Shown: piece by piece, positions 8,649 through 16,740 of the stretch
Layout: each line of letters starts with the position of its first letter
Numbering within the stretch: the first letter of the stretch is position 1
Source: CAVQCA01 sp963763115
GTDB taxonomy: Bacteria; Pseudomonadota; Gammaproteobacteria; UBA9214
DNA: 64,000 bases
Assembly (NCBI GenBank): GCA_963763115.1
Contig: CAVXNM010000041.1
Span: 62,001 to 126,000, forward strand
Direction of reading: 5' to 3'
Translations under genes and position numbers: made by a program
The notes under the pieces: model-generated
Told to the model about the DNA's origin: nothing
Databases searched by the model: none
The model's input: only the letters and a program-made list of their open reading frames with translations

Positions 8649-9641
8649 TCAGCTGCCGCCGGTCTGTGCCCCCTGCGGTGTCGCCGCTGCCGGCTCCGCG
8701 GTCGGTGAATGGTAGCCGTAATAGGGAGACAGGGTTGAGTTAACCAGGGCCTCGATCCTGGCCACCTGGTCGTCATCGAAATAATCCCGGTAGCCGCCGA
8801 CCTTGGCGCGCCTGACCTTGTAGGTGTTGGGGTTGTCGCGGTCCTTGGGGACCATGCGGCCGCCGCTCAGCCAGAAGGTTTTCTTCTGCTCCATCTTTTT
8901 CATGTTTTCATAGGACGAGAATTCGATCGCCTCGCGAATCTCGGCGTCCGTGCCGGGTGTGCCCATGAATTCCAGCAACTCCTGCAGCGTCTCCTCCGCC
9001 CGCGTTCGCAGGTCCTCGTAGCGCAGCAGGAAAAATCCCTTCATGCACGAGCGTTCCCCGGCCCATAGATTCATGAAGTCGATGATCTTCGGCAGTCCGG
9101 CATCCGGGTCCATGACGAAGTCGAACATCGAGACTTCATCGCCCTCGCCCGGGTATTTGTTGAGGATTTTCTTGTTGGGTTTCATGCGGTACTGCCACTG
9201 GAAGAACTGGGAGACGGCCACATCGCGCGGATCGCGCGCCAGCAGCACCACCTTGTGGCCATAGAAGTCCGCCTTGGAGTCGGCGTTGCCCGTGTAGTCC
9301 TTGATGTAATTGTCGTGGGTGAAAAAGATCTTCGGGATGGCCCGGTTCATGTAGTGCAGATTATCGAAGCCGATCAGCGCCCGCTGGGGGAGCTTGTGCT
9401 TGACCTGATAGAGGCGCGAGATCATGACCCGCAGCCAGGTGCGGCCGCTCTTTCCGAACGAGACGATGACGATATCCGCCTGATGCAGCCGTTGTAGCTG
9501 CTCGCGCCCCCGCAGCCAGCGCTCGGCGCGGGTCTTGCGTTCCTCGGGAGCGAAAAACAGCGCCCCGCGCAACAGCCTGCGTGAGGTCTTCTTCCACACG
9601 GATCTAAATAATTGCCTGCCGGCGTGCAGCACATTGAGCAT
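8649..9641 (-). CDS. PAPS-dependent sulfotransferase domain protein (3 of 4)
   Basis: 330 residues. PAPS loop SFGKSGRTWLRV (residues 61-72), 3'-phosphate motif LLARDPRDVAVSQFFQW, and KVRRAKVGGYRDYFDDDQ near the C-terminus. It is the closest relative in this window of the gene at 10620: both have the RWLRGREx(Q/H)xx(R/K) segment before the loop, the same IPKIFFTH / VPRIFFTH block and the same C-terminal signature, so one arose by duplication. The last 20 residues are a Pro/Ala/Gly-rich tail absent from its paralogue. The 2-oxoglutarate oxygenase on its upstream side is co-oriented and 54 bases away, so the two may be co-transcribed. Acceptor unknown. Confidence 0.9.
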   Translation of the reverse strand: MLNVLHAGRQLFRSVWKKTSRRLLRGALFFAPEERKTRAERWLRGREQLQRLHQADIVIVSFGKSGRTWLRVMISRLYQVKHKLPQRALIGFDNLHYMNRAIPKIFFTHDNYIKDYTGNADSKADFYGHKVVLLARDPRDVAVSQFFQWQYRMKPNKKILNKYPGEGDEVSMFDFVMDPDAGLPKIIDFMNLWAGERSCMKGFFLLRYEDLRTRAEETLQELLEFMGTPGTDAEIREAIEFSSYENMKKMEQKKTFWLSGGRMVPKDRDNPNTYKVRRAKVGGYRDYFDDDQVARIEALVNSTLSPYYGYHSPTAEPAAATPQGAQTGGS

Positions 9642-9695
9642 TGTTCTGGGTCCTGATAGTGAATATCCGGGCGCGTAGTCGGCGCGGCGCTCCGT

Positions 9696-10334
9696 CTATT
9701 GTATGATTCGGGCGATGCGTTTCATCACCCGGGTAGAGAGCCTGTCGATTTGCTGAGTATAGCGGGCCATTCGGCTGGGCTTCACGAAATTCATCTGCAG
9801 CATGCGGCGTTCGCCGATGAACTGCTTGTGGCCATGCCAGGAGTGATCGCTGCGCCTGAAGGCGAGCAGGGTGCCGCCGTTGGGCGTCACCTCGGCCGCA
9901 TAATTCTCGATATCCGTGGCGGAACGCAGCAGCCGCAGCTGGCCGCCGTTATCGGCCCAGTCGGTGTTGAAATAGACCAGCACCGTGATCAGCTTGCTCC
10001 AGTGGTCGGTATGAATGTTACCGTCGCTCGCCTCGCAGTACTTGCGCACGGTAATGGTGGTAATGGCGTGATCGAGATTGATGCCGAATTTGGCGCCAAT
10101 GCGCCCGACAAACGCCGGGCTGTTGAGCTCATCGATCAGGGCACGGAAACCCGGACCGTAATGCAGGGCCTCCAGGTCCTTGTTTCCCGCCGTGCTGATC
10201 TTGGGATAATCGCGATTGGCAGTCGCCAGCCCCTCGGCTGTCAGAAACCCCGGCACCACCAGATAATCAAACGGGTCCCGGTTAAGGGAAACAGCATCGA
10301 GGGCAGCAAGATTGAAGTATGACATGGCGGACAT
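9696..10334 (-). CDS. 2-oxoglutarate/Fe(II)-dependent oxygenase (prolyl-4-hydroxylase-like)
   Basis: 212 residues with the facial triad of the family: H108-T-D110 and H167 (in SWHGH), followed by an Arg at 176-177 that should bind 2-oxoglutarate. The jelly-roll strands LITVLVYFNTDW and GGTLLAFRRSDHSWHG are clear. Such proteins hydroxylate proteins, sugars or small molecules; a role in tailoring a surface polymer is suggested only by the location between sulfotransferases. Length fits the small soluble members. Start ATG 10334; ATG 10325 is also possible. Co-oriented with the downstream sulfotransferase 3. Confidence 0.82.
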   Translation of the reverse strand: MSAMSYFNLAALDAVSLNRDPFDYLVVPGFLTAEGLATANRDYPKISTAGNKDLEALHYGPGFRALIDELNSPAFVGRIGAKFGINLDHAITTITVRKYCEASDGNIHTDHWSKLITVLVYFNTDWADNGGQLRLLRSATDIENYAAEVTPNGGTLLAFRRSDHSWHGHKQFIGERRMLQMNFVKPSRMARYTQQIDRLSTRVMKRIARIIQ

Positions 10335-10619
10335 CCGGGTAGTTAACTGCTGTCGCGGGCGGTCGTCAGATCACGCAAGCAACCGGCAGGCCACAAGTTT
10401 ATCAAAGCCAAGCAATTGAAGCGATGGGCAAAAGTACCAGCCACCGGCCGTGCGGTCCTTGAGCTGCATCAAGTTCGACCGTCGTTTGGATACGGCCAAA
10501 AGCCGCAGGAATTGGTTTACACTACAGCACCTTGATGACATGTCGGCGTGTGGAGGGTGCAGTGTCGCTGCAAGGAACCGCCACTGTCCACCGATCCAGC
10601 GAGAGAACAGCCGAAAACT

Positions 10620-11531
10620 ATGCATGACGTATGGCCGACTATCAGCCGGGAGTTGATCCTGCTCCCGCTTTTTTTTCTGCCCAGAAAAAAGCGCATCGAC
10701 ATCGACCGCTGGCTGCGCGGTCGTGAGGAGCACCGCAAGCTGCAGCTGGCGGATTATGTGCTGATGTCCTGGGGAAAGAGCGGGCGCACCTGGCTGCGGG
10801 TCATGATGTCACGATTCTACCAGGGCAAGTTCGACCTCCCGGCGAAGCAGATGCTGGGTTTCGATAATTATTACCGCATGAATGTCGCCGTTCCCCGGAT
10901 CTTCTTTACCCACGGCAACTATCTCAGGAACTACACCGGCGACTGGGACACCAAGGTCGATTTCTATGGCAAGAAAATCATCATGCTGGTGCGCGATCCG
11001 CGTGATGTGGCCGTCTCCCAGTTCTTCCAGTGGAAGTACCGCATGAAACGCAACAAAAAGGCGCTTAACTGGTATCCACCACACGGCGCCGACGTATCCC
11101 TCTACGATTTTGTCATGAACGTGGATGCCGGGCTGCCCTGCATCATCGAATTCTTCAATACCTGGGCGAGGGAACTGCCCCGGGTCAAGGCCAGCATGGT
11201 CATCCGCTATGAGGACATGCGCAAGGACCCCGCCGCCGTGCTCAAACTCCTGTTCGCGTTCCTGGGGACTCCGGGTAGCGACGCCGAGATACAGGATGCC
11301 GTCGATTTCGCGGCCTACGAGAATATGAAACAGCTCGAGGAGAAAAATGCCTTTCGTTCCAGCGGCGCCCGCTTGGTTCCTGGCAATAAATCGAATCCAG
11401 ATTCCTACAAGGTGAGACGCGCCAAGGTCGGCGGCTACCGGGATTATTTCGATGACGAACAGCTGGCGCGGATCGAGGCACTGTTCGAGGAGCGGATGAC
11501 CCCGGAGTTTGGCTACAAGGGCAGTTCCTGA
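10620..11531 (+). CDS. PAPS-dependent sulfotransferase domain protein (4 of 4)
   Basis: 303 residues from ATG 10620. PAPS loop WGKSGRTWLRV (residues 51-61), 3'-phosphate motif MLVRDPRDVAVSQFFQWK, and KVRRAKVGGYRDYFDDEQ at the C-terminus. It is nearly colinear with sulfotransferase 3 (8649-9641), which sits on the opposite strand with the oxygenase between them, suggesting duplication plus inversion. The frame is open upstream to a codon at 10548, but those extra residues show no similarity to the paralogue, so I start at 10620. It ends 32 bases before gspA. Acceptor unknown. Confidence 0.88.
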   Translation: MHDVWPTISRELILLPLFFLPRKKRIDIDRWLRGREEHRKLQLADYVLMSWGKSGRTWLRVMMSRFYQGKFDLPAKQMLGFDNYYRMNVAVPRIFFTHGNYLRNYTGDWDTKVDFYGKKIIMLVRDPRDVAVSQFFQWKYRMKRNKKALNWYPPHGADVSLYDFVMNVDAGLPCIIEFFNTWARELPRVKASMVIRYEDMRKDPAAVLKLLFAFLGTPGSDAEIQDAVDFAAYENMKQLEEKNAFRSSGARLVPGNKSNPDSYKVRRAKVGGYRDYFDDEQLARIEALFEERMTPEFGYKGSS

Positions 11532-11563
11532 CACGAGCATCCGTGGCAGCAGGCGTTGAATCC

Positions 11564-13285
11564 ATGTACCTGAAACACTTCAATCTTAGCGAACGGCCGT
11601 TCTCGATCACGCCGGATCCGCGGTTTCTCTACATGAGCGACCGCCATCGCGAGGCGCTGGCCCACCTGCTCTACGGGTTGGGCGAGGGCGGAGGGTTCGT
11701 TCAGCTTACCGGCGAGGTGGGTACCGGCAAGACCACCATCTGCCGCTGTCTGCTGGAGCAGATTCCCGAGAATGTGGATGTCGCGCTGGTGCTCAATCCC
11801 AAGGTAACGGCCGAGGAACTGATCGCCACGGTATGCGATGAGCTGGGAGTGGCTTACCCGGCCAGGATACATAGTATCAAGACGCTCACCGATGTCCTCA
11901 ATCGCCATCTGCTGGACGCCTATGCGCACGGCCGGCGTACCGTCTTGATCATCGACGAGGCCCAGAACCTGAGTTCCGATGTGCTGGAACAGGTCAGGCT
12001 GCTCACCAATCTCGAGACGCCGACCCGGAAACTTCTCCAGATCATCCTGATCGGACAGCCGGAACTGCGTGCGCTGCTGGCGCGCCCGGAAATGCGCCAG
12101 CTGGCGCAGCGCGTCACGGCACGTTACCACCTGGAACCGATCGCGCAGCAGGAAGTCAGCGGCTATATACAGCATCGCCTGCAGATCTGCGGGGCATCAC
12201 ACATCGTTTTCAACAAGCGAACCGTCGATCTCATCCGGCGTCTTTCCGGGGGCATCCCGCGTCTCATCAACGTGTTGTGCGATCGCTCGCTGCTGGGAGC
12301 CTACGTGGAGGGTAAATCGCAGGTTGACAGAGAGATCGTGAAGAAGGCGGCACGGGAAGTGCTGGCGGAGGATGCGGAGCTTTCCGACATGCGGCGTTGG
12401 GTTGTTCCCGTGCTGGCTGGCCTCGCGGGTGCTCTGCTGGTCGCTGTGGTTCTTTATTATCACCCCTGGCAGTGGATGAATATCCGTGCGGCATTCTTCG
12501 ACGACAGGGAGACATCGTCGCCGGTACCCGCGACACCCGCCGCGCCGGGGCCGGATCGTGCCACGACAGCGACTGAGATGCCGGTACCATCCACCGTCAA
12601 CGTCCCGGCTGCCGGCAAAAGCGATCCTGCGCCCCCGATGACCGGGATGCAGAACGGATTATCGCTGGGATCGCTGCTTGCCGCGGCGGATGCTTCCTAT
12701 TACCGGAGCGCCTGGGCAGCGCTGCTGGCCCAGTGGTCGATCGCTCTGCCGAGCGAGATAAAGCCTGATTTCTGCAATTTCGTCTACAGCAACGGTATGC
12801 GCTGTTCATTCGACACCGGTACCTGGGCCACTCTGCGATTCTATGACAGGCCGGTGATACTCAAGCTCGACACTGCGGACGGTCAGCGTGTACCGGTTGT
12901 GTTGCGGCACCTGGATGATGCCGTTGCCGAACTGGTTGTCGGGGATCAGATCTTCAGGGCGCCAACAGAACAGGTCGACCAATTCTGGCATGGTGACTAT
13001 ATCCTGCTGTTGCAGGCACCGCCGAACGGGTCCATGAACATGAAGGCAGGGTTCACGGGCCCGGACGTCGGCTGGCTGCGTGAACAGATTGAACACATCC
13101 AGGGCGTCGACCTGGCGTCGTCAAGTCCCTTGTATTTCGATGACGGGTTGCGCCAGCATGTGCTGGATTTTCAGCGCAGCAATGGGCTTGCGACCGACGG
13201 CATTGTCGGAAAAAATACCCTCATCCGGTTGAACTCGCAGTCAGGCAATCCCGGCGTTCCCAGACTGGTGCGCACATCCTCCTGA
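11564..13285 (+). CDS. gspA: GspA/ExeA-type AAA ATPase with peptidoglycan-binding domain
   Basis: 573 residues from ATG 11564 (a GTG at 11543 would add seven). The ExeA-type AAA domain opens with MYLKHFNLSERPFSITPDPR; Walker A is GEVGTGKTT (residues 50-58) and Walker B TVLIIDEAQNL. A single membrane helix lies near residues 278-297 (VVPVLAGLAGALLVAVVLYY), followed by a Pro/Ala linker and a periplasmic part ending in a peptidoglycan-binding repeat (LRQHVLDFQRSNGLATDG). In Aeromonas, ExeA with ExeB remodels or binds peptidoglycan so that the type II secretin can assemble. gspB follows directly, supporting the assignment; no other gsp genes are in the window. Confidence 0.92.
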   Translation: MYLKHFNLSERPFSITPDPRFLYMSDRHREALAHLLYGLGEGGGFVQLTGEVGTGKTTICRCLLEQIPENVDVALVLNPKVTAEELIATVCDELGVAYPARIHSIKTLTDVLNRHLLDAYAHGRRTVLIIDEAQNLSSDVLEQVRLLTNLETPTRKLLQIILIGQPELRALLARPEMRQLAQRVTARYHLEPIAQQEVSGYIQHRLQICGASHIVFNKRTVDLIRRLSGGIPRLINVLCDRSLLGAYVEGKSQVDREIVKKAAREVLAEDAELSDMRRWVVPVLAGLAGALLVAVVLYYHPWQWMNIRAAFFDDRETSSPVPATPAAPGPDRATTATEMPVPSTVNVPAAGKSDPAPPMTGMQNGLSLGSLLAAADASYYRSAWAALLAQWSIALPSEIKPDFCNFVYSNGMRCSFDTGTWATLRFYDRPVILKLDTADGQRVPVVLRHLDDAVAELVVGDQIFRAPTEQVDQFWHGDYILLLQAPPNGSMNMKAGFTGPDVGWLREQIEHIQGVDLASSSPLYFDDGLRQHVLDFQRSNGLATDGIVGKNTLIRLNSQSGNPGVPRLVRTSS

Positions 13286-13296
13286 GCAGACAAGCC

Positions 13297-14016
13297 ATGT
13301 CCTATATCCTAGACGCGTTGAAGAAAGCCGACCAAGAGCGGGCCGCCGGTAATGTACCGGACCTGGAAACCGTGCACCGGCACGAGCCGACGGTGCGCAA
13401 GCACTATCGCTGGCTCTGGATACTCGCCGCGTTGTTCATGTTCAACGGGGTGCTGGTGGCGTTACTGGCGACACGTCATGACGCCGGTGTCGGTGGGGAC
13501 GCGCCCGGTCGCCGCGCTGCCCCGGATGACCGCGTTACCGCCATGCCCGATACTGCACGCTCGCGTCCGCCGGCAGTGATCGCTCCCGAGGTGCGCAAGG
13601 CACCTTCCCGGGTCGTCAGAACCGCACCGCAGGTGCAGGAACGCCCTCAGGTCGCTGTGACCCGACCGGTATTCCCGCAGGCAGCGCCGGCGACCGTGCA
13701 GGATCAAGCTGCCGTACCCCCGGTGGCCATCGTCCCGCCGACTCCCGTCACGGCGCCACCGTCCACGCCTTCGACTGCGTCCGCGGGCAAGCTACCGGAG
13801 TGGGATGAACTGTCACTTGATTTTCGCAGCGGCTTCTCGATGCCGCACATGGATGTGCACGTTTACGACACGGACCCGCAGCGGCGTTTTATATTGGTTA
13901 ACCTGCAGAAATTCCGTGAAGGGGACCGGTTGCCGAACGGTGCAGTGATCGAAAAGATCCTTCCTGATGGCATCCAGTTGTCTTATCAGGGAACACGTTT
14001 TCACTACGCGAAGTAA
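13297..14016 (+). CDS. gspB: General secretion pathway protein B
   Basis: 239 residues starting MSYILDALKKADQERAAG, the hallmark N-terminus of GspB. A membrane helix (about 34-54, LWILAALFMFNGVLVALLA) is followed by a long Pro/Ala/Val-rich periplasmic linker (65-165) and the C-terminal GspB domain (LDFRSGFSMPHMDVHVYD, RFILVNLQKFREGD). It begins 11 bases after gspA, so the pair is translationally linked, matching exeAB. The partner ATPase needs GspB to place the secretin. Faces a convergent FKBP gene 16 bases away without a visible terminator. Confidence 0.92.
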   Translation: MSYILDALKKADQERAAGNVPDLETVHRHEPTVRKHYRWLWILAALFMFNGVLVALLATRHDAGVGGDAPGRRAAPDDRVTAMPDTARSRPPAVIAPEVRKAPSRVVRTAPQVQERPQVAVTRPVFPQAAPATVQDQAAVPPVAIVPPTPVTAPPSTPSTASAGKLPEWDELSLDFRSGFSMPHMDVHVYDTDPQRRFILVNLQKFREGDRLPNGAVIEKILPDGIQLSYQGTRFHYAK

Positions 14017-14032
14017 CGGCTGCGGGCGGGTC

Positions 14033-14509
14033 TCAGTCCAGAGCCCTGCCCGAGGAGATTTCATCGGCGGTTGCTTTGCGTACAGCCTGAACCTCGATCT
14101 CGAACACCAGTGACTGTCCGGCCAGCGGGTGATTGCCATCGAGATGGGCGACCCCGTCGCTGATATCGACGACAAGGAAGCGGACTTCCTCCCCGTCTTC
14201 GCCTCGGCCCACGACGCTGCCACCAACCTCGATTTGCTCGCCTGGCGGAAAATCCTGCAGCGATACCTGGCAAAGCAGCTCGACCCTGCGTCTCCCAAAG
14301 GCATCGTCAGGCAGCAGTCTGACCGTGATGATATCCCCTGTGCGGTGATTTTCCAGCGCCTGTTCGAGTTTCGGGAAGAGTATTCCGGAACCGTGCAGGT
14401 ATTTGACGGGCGGGCTGGTTGCCTCGCGTATGACAACTCCCTGGTCGCTGGCAAGGGAATACTGCATGGTGATGACCGTGTTGTTGGTAATCGGTTGCTT
14501 GTCTGTCAT
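14033..14509 (-). CDS. SlyD-like FKBP-type peptidyl-prolyl isomerase
   Basis: 158 residues from ATG 14509. Catalyses cis/trans isomerisation at proline and acts as a chaperone. The order FKBP half - insert-in-flap domain - FKBP half is visible: VITMQYSLASDQGVVIRE, PVKYLHGSGILFPKLEQAL, GDIITVRLLPDDAFGRRR, then the insert and LAGQSLVFEIEVQAVRKAT. The His-rich metal-binding tail of E. coli SlyD is missing; the protein ends EISSGRALD, as in FkpB/SlpA-like shorter members. In-frame codons extend to 14722 but look non-coding. Cytoplasmic; no signal peptide. Confidence 0.88.
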   Translation of the reverse strand: MTDKQPITNNTVITMQYSLASDQGVVIREATSPPVKYLHGSGILFPKLEQALENHRTGDIITVRLLPDDAFGRRRVELLCQVSLQDFPPGEQIEVGGSVVGRGEDGEEVRFLVVDISDGVAHLDGNHPLAGQSLVFEIEVQAVRKATADEISSGRALD

Positions 14510-14741
14510 GGATGTTTCCAGGGCGTATGGCCCGACTTTCGCGGCAATCGGGTGCAGTGCTGGGTATCCATTATACGTGAACTTGCGGACGTCGATTGAG
14601 TCGAAGGCAGTAGTGCGTGATGGGCTTATTAGCCCAGCGGCGATTGCCGCGACAGGCGCGTCTGCCTGTCCGTGGCTGAATGTTTTCAGCCATGGTAGCC
14701 TGCAGGGGCGGCGTAACTTCAAACTCCATACAGGTGAATGA

Positions 14742-15254
14742 ATGATCGGAAGACTTCAGCAGATACTGAGAAAACATATCGGCCAGGGGGAAGTGTCCCA
14801 GGATGATGATGGTCCGGAATTGCAGCTGGCCACGGCAACCCTGCTCATGGAAGTGGCGCGTGCTGATAACAGGATCTCCGAGGAAGAACGCCAGGATGTC
14901 AGGCGCCTGATTGAAGATCACTATGCGCTGTCACCCGAGGTGACGCAGGATATTGCGTCGTCAGCTGAAAGTAACGCGCAGCATTCGACGTCCCTTTATC
15001 CATTTACACGCCTGATCAACCATTCCTGCAGTCCTGAAGAGAAGGTGCGGATCATCGGCATGTTATGGCGGGTGACCTGTGCTGACGGACGCGTGGATGA
15101 ACACGAAGAATACCTGGTGAGAAAGATTGCGGACCTGCTCTATGTGCCGCACCGGGAGTACATTCGGATGAAGCTGGAGGTTATCGACGGGCAGGTTGCT
15201 GAAAGTCCGGAGTTCCCCCGCGGCGACGGAACGCTGATCAATCAGAAAGAATAA
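14742..15254 (+). CDS. TerB-family (tellurite resistance B-like) protein
   Basis: 170 residues, all-helical. The TerB fold has two similar acidic helical halves, both seen: LLMEVARADNRISEEERQDV and MLWRVTCADGRVDEHEEYLV, each with the A-D-x-x-(I/V)-x-x-x-E metal-binding type loop. TerB-like proteins bind calcium-type metals and are linked to stress responses; this standalone short form is common in gammaproteobacteria and does not by itself indicate tellurite resistance. ATG 14742 overlaps a GGTGAATGA stretch. Convergent with the HU gene, sharing the hairpin at 15258-15277. Confidence 0.85.
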   Translation: MIGRLQQILRKHIGQGEVSQDDDGPELQLATATLLMEVARADNRISEEERQDVRRLIEDHYALSPEVTQDIASSAESNAQHSTSLYPFTRLINHSCSPEEKVRIIGMLWRVTCADGRVDEHEEYLVRKIADLLYVPHREYIRMKLEVIDGQVAESPEFPRGDGTLINQKE

Positions 15255-15277
15255 AACGGGGCCACGAACGTGGCCCC
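15251..15277 (-). terminator. Intrinsic terminator of the HU gene
   Basis: Stem GGGGCCAC / GTGGCCCC (15258-15265 with 15270-15277) and GAAC loop. On the minus strand it is followed by GTTTTATTC, so it fits the end of the HU transcript; on the plus strand it lacks a T-run but the same stem may help stop the TerB-like gene. Confidence 0.75.
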
Positions 15278-15289
15278 ATGTGCATGAGG

Positions 15290-15670
15290 TCAGGCCATTG
15301 CCTTGAGGTTCTTCAGGGGTAATACCTTAACCACATTGCGCGCCGGCTTGGCCTTGAACATCATCTCTTCACCGGTGAACGGATTGGTGCCCTTGCGAGC
15401 CCTGGTTGCAGGCTTGTGAATCGTCTTGATCTTCATCAGGCCGGGAATCGTGCACACGCCAACCCCGCCTTTCTTGAGGTGGCCATTGATGATGGTGCCG
15501 AGAGTATCAAATACGGCGATGACCTGTTTCTTGCTAAGCCCGGTGTCATCGGCAATCGCACTCATCATTGCTGACTTGGTCATTGCATCCTTGATGACGG
15601 GTACCCGTTTTGCGGGTGCCGCCTTCTTTGCTACCTTCTTTTTCGCAGTCGATCTCTTTTTGACAGCCAT
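15290..15670 (-). CDS. HU-family DNA-binding protein with Lys/Ala-rich N-terminal tail
   Basis: 126 residues from ATG 15670 after a strong GAGGAG site (AGAGGAGCGAAATCGA). Residues 2-25 are a basic Lys/Ala tail (KKRSTAKKKVAKKAAPAKR), then a full HU/IHF fold: MTKSAMMSAIADDTGLSKKQ, the helix VIAVFDTLGTIINGHLKKGG and the beta-arm RARKGTNPFTGEEM carrying the G-x-N-P-x-T-G DNA-intercalating tip. HU bends and compacts DNA. The tail makes it longer than the usual 90 residues and resembles the Lys/Ala-repeat protein encoded at 40889-41125. Monocistronic, with a terminator at 15251-15277. Confidence 0.92.
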   Translation of the reverse strand: MAVKKRSTAKKKVAKKAAPAKRVPVIKDAMTKSAMMSAIADDTGLSKKQVIAVFDTLGTIINGHLKKGGVGVCTIPGLMKIKTIHKPATRARKGTNPFTGEEMMFKAKPARNVVKVLPLKNLKAMA

Positions 15671-15976
15671 TCGATTTCGCTCCTCTTGGGGTGGTTGGTA
15701 ATCCAGCACGCGTAAGATAGCACAATAAATAAAATGTTAAAGGATTTTTGAATTCAGCAAATGCCTTGTATAGCAGTGTTTTTGAGCATTCATTATTCCT
15801 GGCATGTACTCTCGCTCGCCGGAATCCCCGCATATTTGATTATTTTTTCCATGGCGAATACTGCAGCCGGCTGAGTTGCGGCAATGCACGCGTGAGGAAG
15901 ATTGTCCGGGACGACGGCGGGCATTTCGTGGTGTGAATGCGTGTAGCCCGGTATTTGCAGTGTTTCTGCGTTCCAG

Positions 15977-16414
15977 TCAGTGGACGACCGGTCCCGCTTT
16001 GGCGGTATTCTCCACGTCGGCGGACTTGCCTATGTCGGTCGCCGGTGATGCATGGTGAAGGATCATGTGCCAGCCGCGACCGTTGAACCGGTAGACGTTG
16101 GTGGCGATCACCGGCGGCTGTTGCCTGCCTGCAATGGTGATATTTTCATAGAGGATGTGTATGGCCAGCTGGTCTGTCTGGAAGCGCTTGATGTGAGCCA
16201 GCCTGAACTGCATGCGTTTCCCTCCGGAGAGCATCCTGCGCCAGCTATTACCGACCGCCTTCGGACCCATGAGCCTTTCTCCGAGTGGATGTATGCATTC
16301 GATATCAACATCCGGGCTCCATACAGCCATCATTTCCACGTAGTCAGCATTCTCGAATGCCGTGTAGAAGGCCGTCTCTGTTGCCTGTGCGCTGGGGAAT
16401 CCTGTGAGTGCCAT
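15977..16414 (-). CDS. NTF2-like (SnoaL/DUF4440-type) protein
   Basis: 145 residues of a cone-shaped alpha+beta barrel. Visible family parts: AFYTAFENADYVEMMAVWSP helices, then DVDIECIHPLGERLMGPKAVGNSWRRML, and the closing strands YRFNGRGWHMILHHASPA. Members range from enzymes to ligand-binding or immunity proteins; no catalytic residue can be assigned with confidence. ATG 16414 has only a weak ribosome-binding site. Its neighbours on both sides are divergent or unrelated, so context gives no clue to its ligand. Confidence 0.8.
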   Translation of the reverse strand: MALTGFPSAQATETAFYTAFENADYVEMMAVWSPDVDIECIHPLGERLMGPKAVGNSWRRMLSGGKRMQFRLAHIKRFQTDQLAIHILYENITIAGRQQPPVIATNVYRFNGRGWHMILHHASPATDIGKSADVENTAKAGPVVH

Positions 16415-16740
16415 CGAGTTCTCGGATCGTGTTATTTAACTGCATGATATAGAAAGAAAATATCGCTTGCAAGCCCGGTCGTGCAGCACCGCACACGATC
16501 AGGATGGCAATTCCAGCACACGCCGGGTTCCATCTGTTTCCGGGTCGCAGGAGCGGGCCATGCACATGCGGCCGCGAATTACCGGCACTCTATCCCGGCC
16601 AATAACACATCTGCCAGGGGAGCGCCCGTCATTCTAAATTCCATGCCCCTGCAGCCGATAAGCAGAGAGCGGCGAAGGACCGCGTCCGGACTTTTTTTGC
16701 ATGGCTATACAATCGCCGGCAGGCGCAGCGGATACAGGAT
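16415..16740. other. Intergenic region, divergent genes
   Basis: 326 bases between the NTF2-like gene and the giant gene, which should hold both promoters. A TATACAAT -10-like stretch lies about 35 bases before the ATG at 16741, without a convincing -35. No other gene or repeat is seen. Confidence 0.5.
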
